This document shows, in pieces, positions 12,385 through 22,991 of a stretch of DNA of 55,667 nt (position 1 is the stretch's first letter; every line of letters begins with the position of its first letter). This stretch comes from Klebsormidium nitens (Eukaryota > Streptophyta > Klebsormidiophyceae > Klebsormidiales > Klebsormidiaceae). Position numbers and translations under genes: made by a program. Location: the NCBI GenBank assembly GCA_000708835.1, contig DF237031.1:1-55667 (forward strand), in the 5' to 3' direction. The notes below the pieces were generated by a model. The model saw only the letters and a program-made list of their open reading frames with translations. It had not been told where the DNA came from and made no database searches.

Positions 12385-13130
12385 AGTAGCGTGCTAAACC
12401 CCACTGTGTTGCCAGCATCAGAAGGCTCGGAAAGTCTTTCGACGCTGCGCCCAACGGCTCCCACCGCTGACGTCACGAGCGGCGCCGGCGCGGCCGCGGC
12501 TGCCCGCGCGGCTGTGAGTCAGCGCCGTCGCGTTGGACGTCACAGCCACCGGCCGCGTCGCTTCGACTGCTGACGTCACCAAAGGTGCTGAAGTGGGCGT
12601 TGCTGACGTCCCCAGAGGCGGCGGATGCGTAGATGCTGATGTCACCTTCGCGTTCGAAGCACCCGGAGGAAGCTGAGAGGGGCCGAGGTCGGGACAGCGA
12701 TCTGGGGTGTCGGGGCAAGAGAGGAAGATTAAATTGGGGTATTTGAATGGAGTTAAATTAGATCGTAACCGGGGCCGAGTCAAGCGCCCAGACCTTGCCT
12801 CGTATGGGAAGCTTGGGGCCATTCGGCTGGTACAGATACGGCTAAGGGGGCCCAGTCGCAGCGGGGGCGATATCCCGGAACCGGAGATTAGCGCCTTAGT
12901 GGGGCCCGGAACTTGAGACTGGCGCAGCCCCCGGGGGAGCCAGCCCCCGCCTGGCCGGGAAGATTATGTCCGGTGGAAAATGCTTTCGGGGGGGCTCGAT
13001 CAGAGTACTAAGAGGTGGCGCCGAGGCCCGGGCTTGCACTTTCCGGGGGCTAGCGACGCCGGGGGATTTGCTAGGGGGGCCTCGGGTGCACTAAGTTCCT
13101 CTAAGGGGGATCCCCCGCGCTATTTCTGAG
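12385..13130 (-). pseudogene. Decayed copy of the 3' part of the proline-rich GPI-type protein gene
   Basis: This block aligns along its length with 21,190-21,920. Shared landmarks in order are the CTGACGTCAC-rich segment, GTTCGAAGCACCCGG, GATCTGGGGTGTCGGGGCAA, the GAGTCAAGCGCCCAGAC segment, GACTGGCGCAGCCC, CGGGAAGATTATG, and the GACGCCGGGG segment. The minus-strand frame at 12418-12822 still encodes a LPPGASNAKVTSAS peptide matching LPPGASNATVTSAS of the other copy. Here the frame is interrupted several times, and the C-terminal hydrophobic tail is not preserved. The signal-peptide exon and Cys-rich start have no visible counterpart, so only the downstream part was copied or survives. Confidence 0.8.
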
Positions 13131-13735
13131 CGTGGGATTGGGGGGGTCTCCTTCCGAAGAGCGCCAACGGTGATCTATGTCTACAATGTCAGTGGGGGAC
13201 TTGAAGTGAGAGCGTCCGCCTGGGGGTAAATGTGAATAGCACTGGTCATGGGAAATTTTGCAGATTCTCCACCGAGTTTCCATGTTTTTGCCAAAAGAAA
13301 GAACCGTACATAGTGGCAAAGTGTTCGCTCTTTTGTCAAGATACCGGCCACCCTTTAAAGATGTGATAGTAGCATGAACGCTAGTGCCGAGCTTCTTTCA
13401 CATTCTTTTACTGCAAACACGCGCACCATGATGCGACCATACTCATTGTGTCTCAGCGGAGCCATAGTAGGTACGAATTGTCTGCAACATTCCGATCTTT
13501 GGCAAAACTCCTATAACACGTATACACTAGCACACGGCAAACTAACGATGACTAAAAGAGCGCTCGAAGCAATTTGGACGCAATGCCGCGCGTTTAAACC
13601 CAGAAACTGCGAAGTGGAGAAAAGGTGCAAGATCTGACATATCAACAAACCAGTCTCAAACTATACTTCGTTCCGCATTGAAGTCTCTCAGCCTGCTGTC
13701 TACTACCGATACAGCTCATAAATGTTCTCGTTTTA
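13131..13735. other. Intergenic stretch, 3' flank of the dynamin-family gene
   Basis: Only a short plus-strand frame (13374-13637, 87 codons) without recognisable features is present. Nothing else is evident. Confidence 0.5.
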
Positions 13736-16700
13736 CTAGTCGATGCTATCAATTGTTGTCTTGGCATCCCCCAGCTTTGCAAACTGCTCTAGAAGCTTGA
13801 GCCGGCGCTGCGCGTACCATGCGTTTTCCTCGAGGCAAAAGTCGTCCGGAATGCCTGCCCCAAGTGCCAGCTTTTTTTCAACCAAGTGCACAAGATGGTG
13901 AAGTACGCACCCGGTGATCGACTCCTGTAGCTCCACTAATCTTTCCGGGGGTATCGGCGCCTTCGCGTAGGAGGCGTCCATCAGCGCTGTGCCCGCGCGA
14001 GCTGCAAAGTGCCCGACTTTCTCCATCGCATCCCGGTAGAGTCTGGGGACGACTTTTTCGAGGAGCAGGGCACGGAGGGTGTCGAAACGGCGGAAATTGA
14101 TGTGGTTCTTTCTGCCGGAAATCAAATAGTCCCGCTTAAATGCCGCGTCAACCGCCGACAGAAGTGGCGGCAGGAAGGAATCGTCGCCCGTTGCTTTTTG
14201 GCAAGCTTCGAGAAGATTTCTTGCCCGTTTCTCGCATCGGAGGGCCCACTCTGGACTGCCCCAGCGCTGGCGACGGCCAATGTCCATCGGCAGCTTAAAC
14301 AATTGGCTGAAACTGTTGTTGCTGCCGAAATCTAGATATTGAAGGTCAGAGTGCTCCGGATTTCGCTCTCCAATCTTTCTGATGTCGTCGCACAGTGACT
14401 TCAGACGTATCTGCAGAAAAGGTGATGTCCACGGTGGATTTTCCCGGCAATAACAACCATGAACAGACAAGCTTAGAACGGGTGGTAGCGCGGCTTTGAT
14501 ATCGGTGAACGGTTTAACTGAACAGTGCTCAGTGCGAGGGCGAGCTAGAGCGTTTCGTGTTTTTACTGTCGCCTGGACTTTGGACTTGAGCTACTAACAC
14601 GCATTTGAAAGGAATCAGATCGGTACGTACAACTTTCTGACATCTTAAAAACTTGCGAGAGGAATTTTAGCTTCTCCATACCAATTGATCTCCGCACCAA
14701 CAACATCTTCTGATGGCAACAGATTGAGGAGCTTGACGAAACGAGTATGAAAAATGATCAAATAACCGGTAATTTGTACAGTATGATCAATATGCTTTGA
14801 TTGAAACGCGTACCTCCTTACGTAAAATACCCAGCACTGCACAAATTGACATCTCTCCCACCGGTTTACCCAAGCGTTTGATTGCTTCCCGCACTCTCAA
14901 GGTCCTCATAATCAGGGCGTTTTGGGCCCTGGGCTTCCACTCTCGAACGATGTACTTGCTGAACTCGTCGTCCAGGCACTTCAGCAGATTTGGTATTGTG
15001 ATCCTCTCCTGAATTCTCCGCTCGAACTCCACGAGGTCGCAGCCACGTGGCAGATTATCACGCTTTAACACGTGGCTATTTTTGAAGACGGTGTCCTCAA
15101 ATTGCGCGCGCTCGAATTCTGTTGCGGCGTCCAGACTGACCTCCCAACGCGTGCAGCGATTTACGACGGCGAAGCAGCCTGCGAACTCAGTACCTTGAAG
15201 CTCCGGGTCGTCTGCAAAATTGAGCTATAACACATCTAAGAAACTAGACCTTCTGCGTTTTGTTCTAAATTGGTGAAAGCCGAAAGGCCGAAACAAAAGT
15301 CCTGGTCGATCGAAAATCCTTAACCGGCCTCACCGTTTGAACAAATCACGGCGCAGACAGACAGGAGAATCAGAGATTGCATTTTCCTTCTTCAGGTACT
15401 TTGTTTATCCGGATCAGACCCTTGCTTTCCAAGGATTTGACCAGGGGACTCGAAGAAGGACTAGCCCAGGACGGACTTCACTCGCAACAGAGCGGACTTT
15501 GTCAGCTTCGAACTTAGTACTGGGGTGAGAGGATGAAGAATGCTTTCTAGGTTCCGGAATGAAGCAGACCTGAGATCCCAAGGATACGGTCAACGATGTA
15601 CGGCTTGACGTTACGCGGAACAACTTCGTCTGCCTTGGTAAACACCAGGATCGTGTCCTTGCAGCGGTCCTGTTCTTTGACCATGGCCAGCGCGCGCGCG
15701 GTGGAAAGGGAGCCTTTGCTCCCTTCAATCACGCACAAAATGCTGCAAGCGCGGATCAATTGTGTATAAGGCAGCCGATTGAGATTCATGATCAGGGCAA
15801 ATTTAAGCTGCTCCAATATTATTCTTGATGATGGGCAGCTCTCGGCCCAATGGACGATTCGTCTAGGAGTCAGGTACAAAGCATTCTCCTGATCTGTCAG
15901 AGTGAAGACGAAAGGCGGCGCCTGCAAGGGCCTGTCAAGGGAGCTTCTCCATCCTTTGCATTGGAGTCAACGCAATCGCGATGCTCGCAAAAGATCTTGA
16001 TAATAGTCAGAGCTCAAGGGAATCACGGCGTGTGAGAAGCATCTTATCATCTGACATGTTTGCGCCCAGCTAAAAACAACTTAGCATGTTTTCATAGTGA
16101 TCCTGAAACAGCATTGCACACTTGAGAATCGCAGCTGCTGTAATCTGCTCAGACACAATTAAGTGGGTTGGTTGCAGCTTGCAATCAACTCAACTTGAAT
16201 GGGTCGCATTTGTGCTGGTAATGAAAAGAGTGCCACGGGAGAGTCAAGCAATTGGCTTTTACAAACTTGGCTTACATGCATTCCTTTTCCAAGTAGCTCT
16301 GCACGATGGCTTCAGTGATGCCTCTAGCTCCGGTGCTCGTGTCTTGTCGAATGCCTGGCAGATCGACGCATTCCAGAGTGGGAACAGCCACCTGCAAGTA
16401 CAATTGTCGACTGAGCTGTCAGGTTGGTCTCATTGGCGAAGTGACAAACATTTTACATACCGTTCTACGTACACGACAACACTGCCACCACAGCAGCTCA
16501 ATTGCTAGTCTCCTTCGAAGCACACATCTGTATCCGTTTGCAAGCACGGTTATGAAAGATTTAATGATCCAGTATTGGAGATTGAAGCCAACACCGGCTG
16601 AAGAACAAGACTTTACAGTAACGTCGCGAAAGTGCATATATCACCGAAGGCTGGACCACCTCGAATTCGCCTCACAAAAAGAAACATCGTCCATCAAGAA

Positions 16701-17928
16701 TGATTAAGCAAGGTTTTTGGGCTAGCTGGTGAGTAGTTTTTCAGTAAATCGGCCTTTTTCAGAGTACGTAAGCAGTGACAAACCGGCCCGACGAATTGAT
16801 AGCAAGGCTTACATCGAAGATCGAGATGACGATCTCCTTCTCCGAGTATTGCGGGGACTGTGCTTCCGTAGCAGGCGTTTCGGCGTCCATCAGCTCCGTC
16901 ACAGCGCCCAGGATCAAGTCCCGCGAGGCCAGCTCTCGCGACACATGTCCCTCGCAGGACACCACAATCTTGGCATCCTCCTCCCGGGCTACCTGCATAT
17001 GTCGCGACACTTCAGGAATGTTAAGCTTTGATTAAGAATGGTTGTAAGCTCAAACCAAAAACTGAAATCCTAACCTATAAGATTCACCCGTTCCACACCG
17101 GTAGCCACCCTAAACCCCCTACCCGTCCCACCAGTATTTCTCGATCTAGTGAACAGCAAGCCCAGTGAACAGTAAGCATAAGTTTTCATTAAGTCCTGGT
17201 TCATTTCCGGAAATCCGGGATCCCCAGATACACTGGAACATATCGGACTTACGCGAGAACAAAAACTTTAACCCTTTAGTTTGGGGTTACTAAAAACCTT
17301 AACCCAAAGGATCACCCGCTCCGCACACGTATCCACCCTAGCCCCCTAACTAGCCCTACCCGTCTCCGTTACTGTTCACTGGCTGTTACTCTTCACTACA
17401 TCGATCGGGATGTCCCACTAGGCTGGTGAGCTTTCCATCCCTAAAGCTTCCCATTCTTAAATTGTCACTGCTTTACCTGCATCAGCTTCAGCCGAATGGG
17501 CATGCGAGTGCATACGCGCTCCGCCCGGGGGAAAACCGGGCACTTGTGATGCTCTCGAGCAGGCTGGACTTGCCCGCGCACTCGTCCCCGATCACCACGA
17601 TCTGCGGCAGCGGCGGCAGGTTGCGGACGGACCCGTCAACCACGCTGATCGCTTTCGTCAGGACGCCGAATTTGCTACCCAGCAGCTGCCTCGAAAGGGA
17701 CGGCACATGGGCGCCATCGACGGCGGCGGGCGCCTGATCTGTGGCTCCCGGGACCGCCACGTGGGAGCGTGAGGTTGGTGGAGCAAATCCCATCGGTTCT
17801 TGGGAAGGCGCTTCCCGTGGAGCTGGCAGCAAAGCCTCGGGAATGGAGACAGAGCCTATGGATTCTGGCCCAGTCCCGGAGGCACGGTAGGAAGAGTCGC
17901 TGGCAGAGATGCGCGGGTGGGTGACCAT
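13736..17928 (-). CDS. Dynamin-family large GTPase (6 exons, one frame break near the G2 motif)
   Basis: Exons on the minus strand read 17928-17477, 16992-16813, 16391-16276, 15742-15570, 15211-14814 and 14410-13736 (TAG). The product would be about 664 residues. Dynamins bind GTP and assemble on membranes for scission or fusion. Motifs are: P-loop GDECAGKSS after LPQIVVI, switch I CTRMP followed by IRLKLMQ, G3 DLPG, IILCVIEGSKGSLSTARAL, and G4 TKAD, then helical middle/stalk segments. The roughly 90-residue N-terminus before the GTPase domain is Ser/Pro-rich. No PH domain or transmembrane segment is visible, which favours the Mx/fungal-like branch over classical dynamin. Exon 1 needs one extra base in the run of five G at 17527-17531 (plus strand) to connect the P-loop frame to CTRMP. 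All other phases fit without correction. This is either a sequence error or an inactivating mutation. Confidence 0.85.
17043..17400. repeat. Two copies of a dispersed ~120-bp repeat with CCCTAAA-like core, in a dynamin intron
   Basis: Segments at about 17043-17175 and 17262-17400 share a layout: an AACC..AAAAAC..AACC start, then a GATTCACCCGTTCC or GATCACCCGCTCC element, then CCACCCTAAACCCCC or CCACCCTAGCCCCC, then CTACCCGTC, then a GTGAACAG or TGTTCACTG tail. A third, inverted copy lies in the formamidase gene at about 44990-45105. Confidence 0.7.
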
Positions 17929-20900
17929 TCTCAACCTGTCACAAGGATAGCGTGCATTCAGAAAACCTAATCATCTGAAACTCGATGTTGAGAACGTACT
18001 ACAATCGCGCCAAGGGTTGTGAAGTAGGACCTACTTTGAGACCAGCGCGCGGGGCAGGCCCAGTCGGTAAGTATCTCACGACACCGTTGAGTTTGACAGC
18101 GACTGCCAGTCCTACTCAAGCATCTAAAATAGAAGCTCAGAATATCGAAGGAACCAAAAAGAGTAGGGGAACCTTAGTCTTCACGGCAGTAAGAATCCCC
18201 TACCCAGGAATCAAGATGCAAAGAAAGGCCTATATAAACCCTGAGCCAAAACTTTTACAAGGCTGACATTCATAAGAAGCATGACCTGGGCACCACTAGT
18301 TCCTGCAACCGGAACGCAGTGTCGTAAGTTTCTGCTAAAATGTGACCACTGGATAATTCGGTTTTGAAATCTGTAGCGTGTAATCCAGCCAAGGTTGATT
18401 TTTCGATCCGGCCTTAATGAAGCTGTTACTGATCTGGCGACGTCCGCTTTGCTGCTGGCAGCCGCAAGCCACTGGAATGGCGGAAACAATCAGAGAGTCG
18501 CTCAGAAGGGATGAACAAAAGAACTCTCGTTGCTCACACTTTAGCTTTGAGTTATATGCACTCCAGTTGGAAACTCGGAAACCTCGTTTATGGAGGAAGT
18601 TCGTACTTTAGGTCTAGGCCTGCACCGGAAAAGCTTACCTTGGCGGGATTATGGCGTCCTATTTCGATAAGCAAAGCACTGGAATTGCTGCAGAGCAGTT
18701 TTCCGGATTCGAAGTCTGGTTGTATAGGAGCATACTTACATCATGTATGCTTGAAAACAGCACTGCATAAAGAGAAGCACGAACAGTCCTCCTACAGTGT
18801 CCCCCTTTTGATTTCGTGTGTTCTGAGAACGGTCATACCACGACCGTCTCTGCTTGGAAAGCGTGCTGACTGTGAGTACCCGTAGAGTCAACGCGTCGGC
18901 GATCCTATCTAGAGTCTACTGAGGTAGTACTCTCAGACCTGGGTCAACTCGGAGACGGTCAACTTCCGCTTTGAACCCGGAAAGATTGGAGTCGACTCAA
19001 CTCATTGCAGGCTGTGTCAAAAGGATCAGAGGCGACGTACATCGTACTTTGCATAGTGGTGTGCGCACGTGTAAGACGGGCCTAGTGAGGTCGAATATGT
19101 TCACATGTTGGAAGAGAGTCTCCGGCCCGCTTGCTATTGTGGTGCCGCCGCAGTATTCTCGGACATGCATGCAGCGTGGCGCCATGTAAGACTGGCGCCC
19201 GAGAAATGTGTGAATCCAGCTGTGGGTGATAGTAAGCCGGTGGGTGCAAATTAAAGTAGAGCCCTTTGCCGGGTTTTGGTCTTCTGGTCTTCGGTCAGGA
19301 GGTCAAAGAGGTCCTCCAAGTCTTCCCAGGCCGCTAAGCACAGGTCAGCTGTTGATGACGTTAATGTCGACTATCGTACAATTCAATGATTGAAGGAACC
19401 GCAATCTCGTTTGGTTTGCGCGCGTGCAGTTTCTGTATCTTCTTGGGAATTGAAATTCCGTCGATTCCTGCATTACCGTACGTCAGAGAATTAAGATTCA
19501 TATCGTACGGTAGCAGCCAGGATTGATGACTGTACCGTACGATCGAGCTGGATGGTTCTGATCGACGGTCGCGGTTCGAGTCTCAGGTACGCGTCGAACA
19601 ACTTCTCGGCCCGTCGAGCGGCAGTCGCGGCCGCGCGGTTGAGCTGTAGAAACACGTACGTAGGTTTCACACTGACCAGATAAAGAAGTGCTCGAAATCC
19701 CAGCCGGGCAGCCGCTCATCTCCGGTCCATTAATTACACAATTTGAAATATTAAAAGACGTGCATTTGTCGTACCTGAGAAAGGTACTGAATATCGTACC
19801 CAAAATAAGTGACCATTTGGAGACAAGCGTACTGCGTCGTGCCGCATTGAGATAATCAGCTCGCCACAGGCTCTCACGCTTCGACTCTGATTCGACCAAA
19901 GACCTAGACTTCTGTGTATCTGGTCCTGAAACATAGATTCTTGGTATGCTATAACTCACGGCACCGTACGTTGCTTTTGCAACCTTACTTGAACTGATTG
20001 CTTTCATCGAACTGTGTACGCATGTTGCAATGACAGCTTAGTCTACAGCCCGGGCCATCAATCGCAAATCCTTTGTCGGTCGCTCGACGACTAGCGGAAA
20101 TCATATCAACTGAACAGTCACGTCAACAGTCTACGTATGCCAGCTACAAGACTGCTATGCAGTGAAGCGGAATCCCGTTGAGTTGCACCTTTCTTTTTAG
20201 TAGAGAACCAGAAGTCGAGAGTCCGAGCCAAGCAGTCCATAATCATGCTGTCAGAATTTAGAATATCATCAACTCCACAGTATGTAGCAAACCTATGTTC
20301 AAATGCCTTGGGGCTGCCTCAAGAGCCTCCATTTCGCGTAATCTTATGCAAATGGTTCCTGTGCATGGTTTGATTGCCTCCGCGCGATATGCCGTGATGC
20401 TGCGGTACTGGAGTTTAATACACTTGATCCCTTACTTCTGGCGGCTGAGAGATAGAAATCATGACGGATTGTCCACTCGGAGGCAGGGCCTGATATTTCT
20501 CCATAGAGAAAACAAAGCGCCCTACTACTCGTGCATATGCATGCATCATTGCGCCAGGAAACAATTGATCAGGCATATAAGTGATCATGATTATTTGTCA
20601 AGTAGAAGTGAATTCTCATTTGGGCCCCGGACTCATTCTCAACCAGACGCATTCGTACAGTGTTGAAAGGATGATTGCAGAGATGGCTGAGTAACATTCT
20701 AACCAGCAATTACAGTACTATTCCTAATCTTGGCATCTAAACAACGACTAGTAGTACTAATAATTCGCTGACTGCGGCTACGCCAAAACGGCAAAACGCA
20801 ATGTACGTCACATGTGACGTTCCCTTCGTTCAGGCTGAGTGTATCCGACGTAGTGGCGACGTATAGAGTCTTTGAAGTAATGGACGTACTGAGAACAAGC

Positions 20901-21115
20901 CTGGCTGTCTGCTCTCGGGCTTTGGCTATACCAAACAATCACTTATAAGGCCGAGCCAGACTCTTTTGCGTCCTTCGACGGAACGTCGCAACTCCTGGTG
21001 ACACGCTAGGGGACGTCATTTGAAGTAACACGAAGCAGTGGCCACCTACCCTCTCCTCGACTACTATTCAGAACTCACCCCTACATGTACATCCAGGCCG
21101 TTTATTGTTCTTAAG
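17929..21115. other. Long intergenic stretch, no convincing gene
   Basis: Open frames are short and unrecognised. A TATATAAA at 18231-18238 precedes an ATG at 18281 that reads about 14 codons into a GTAAGT-type donor, which could mark a small gene start, but no downstream exon can be assigned. From about 19,350 to 20,000 GTAC and CGTACG motifs are unusually frequent. A B-box-like GGTTCGAGTCTC at about 19572 has no tRNA cloverleaf around it. Confidence 0.45.
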
Positions 21116-22991
21116 TTATACAAGAACCGAAGAAACGGCGCTAAAGCCCACGGCAAGCACCAAAACCGCTCTCGGTAGGTCCCTTGACGCTCCACCCATT
21201 ACCGTCTGCAACGACGCTTCCACGGCCCCCACTGCTGACGTCACGCGAGGCACCAGCGCCGCCGCGACTCCGCGCGCGGCTGACGTCAGCGCCGTAGCGT
21301 TGGGCACAGCCGCCGGCCGCGTGGCTTCGACCGCTGGCGTCATCAGGGGCCCCGGAGAGGGCGTCGCTGACGTCATCAGAGGCGTCGGAGCCGGAGATGC
21401 TGACGTCACCGTTGCGTTCGAAGCACCCGGGGGAAGCAGAGAGGCGGTCGGGAAAGGGGTCTGGGGTGTTGGGGCAAACGAAGAATATTGAACGGGGGGG
21501 GCTGAGCTTGGGTTGGGGATCGGAACTGGTGCTGAGTCAGGCGCCCGGACTTTCAGGCTTGGAGTCGGGGAGAGAGCATCTCGGGGGGATCCCCCTGGGG
21601 CCGTGTTCGGTGCGAGCACCGCAGAAGCCGAGTCTGGCGTAGCCCGGGGGGATTTCTCGGAACCCGAACCTGGCGCAGCCCCGGGGGATCCCCCGGGTTT
21701 CGAGTCTGGCGCAGCCAAAGGGGATCCCCCAGGACTCGAGACTGGCGGCTGCCGCCCCGGGAAGATTATGCTCGGGAGCAGAATGATGGCGGGGGGGTCG
21801 GTTGACGCACTCGGAGGTGGCGCACCCGCCCCTGGTTTAATCTTCCGGGGGGCGACGACGCCGGGGCTTTTGCGGGGGGGGCTCGGGTGCGCATCTTCCG
21901 GAGGGACCCCCCTAGCTTTTGCAGGGGCTGGTGGAGGTTTGGCTTGAAGTGGTTTGGCGGTGGCTTTCTTTTGCTTTTCTAGAGGGGGGGGAGAGGGAGC
22001 GTGCGCCGGGGGGGGTTTCGAGAACTTCACATTCTGGGGGGCCGGATGTGGCATTTTCTCCGAGGGGGGAGAGGATGCAGGGGGGTTAGGCTTATGACTG
22101 CTGGAAGGGGTTGCTTGCGTCCCCCCGCCATGGCTTGTGTGAGATCGGCTCTGACTCTCACGGGGGGTTTTGGTTGAGAAAGTTTCTTTGGGGGGGTGGT
22201 TTTTGCTCGTGGCGGGAGGGGGGGGGCTCCCTGAGTTTTCCCCCCCCCTCGCAGGGGGACCCTCCCTGCTTGCAACGGCTCTTTTGGTCGCCGGAACTAG
22301 GTGTGCGGGACTCGATGACCTTGCACCGTGAGGAAAGGTTGTCCGCGTAAAGGTTACCGCAGCCAACCGAGGAGCAGCAGAGGTAACGCTCCCCCGTGCT
22401 ATCACTGGGGGCGTTACAGCGGACTGGGTAGTCAGAGGCGGGGCCGGAAGAGCCGCACACCGTTTCTTGGGGTGGACCTGCATAAAGGAGCGTTCGAACT
22501 TTTAAGCAACCCTCTTGAATCTAATATCAGATCGGATCAGATCTGGAATAGAATCAGGGATTTATTCTCTCAGACAATCCAATGTAGCTTCAAAACCGAT
22601 TCAAACGTGAAACAAACGGTGGATCGCTTGAACGATTCGATTCGTAGCAATTCTTGGGTAAGGGCGAAGCTCCAACCCACAGAATTCATTCTTCGCACTT
22701 GTTTTATCAGCAAACGGTGCCCGTGCTTTGAAAGGACCCTTTCATTTAGGCATCATTCAAGCAGCCAAGTATCTTCAAAGGTTTCTCAACATCGTCGACT
22801 GAACCCCGTTGAAAACTGGCTGAGGCGAACACCTGACTGCAAAGAGAAAGGGGTAGCAAACACCATTAGAAGCAGAGATGCAAGCGCTTTTTCCAGATTG
22901 TGCCCTTACCGTCCCCTTCCACAACTCCTGCGGAGCACAGAACGGCAGCCAAGAATAACAGACACGCCTTCTTGAAACCCAGGGTTGCCAT
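21116..22991 (-). CDS. Secreted Cys-rich / proline-rich protein with C-terminal GPI-type signal
   Basis: Exon 1 (22991-22910) encodes a clean signal peptide (MATLGFKKACLLFLAAVLC, then SAG) and ends in phase 1 at GTAAGG. A phase-1 acceptor at 22479-22478 opens a Cys-rich module (CGSSGPASDYPVRC, then LCCSSVGCGN, then CKVIESR). Downstream a different frame stays open for hundreds of codons of Pro/Ser/Ala/Thr-rich sequence with SP, AP and TP pairs typical of hydroxyproline-rich or arabinogalactan-type wall proteins. It ends in a hydrophobic tail (AVLVLAVGFSAVSSVLV) after small residues, as in GPI-anchor signals. The frame changes between the two parts near a run of nine G (minus strand, about 22,245-22,253). 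Removing one base there joins the frames; a small unrecognised intron is the alternative. A decayed relative lies at 12.4-13.1 kb. The likely site is the outer plasma membrane or wall. Confidence 0.65.

Noticed and set aside
14640-14780. Extra dynamin exon between 14814 and 14410
   Set aside because: With the donor at AAGGAG/GTACGC the flanking exons join in phase 0 without it.
15400-15540. Extra dynamin exon between 15570 and 15211
   Set aside because: The flanking exons join directly in phase 1, and this stretch adds no conserved dynamin sequence.
17100-17350. Telomere or subtelomere
   Set aside because: CCCTAAA-like units are isolated within an intron, not in tandem array.
19560-19595. 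B-box-like GGTTCGAGTCTC suggesting a tRNA gene
   Set aside because: No complementary T-arm, acceptor stem or anticodon arm can be folded around it.
22328-22975. Plus-strand frame of 215 codons
   Set aside because: It overlaps the signal-peptide exon and Cys module on the minus strand, and shows no protein-like features.
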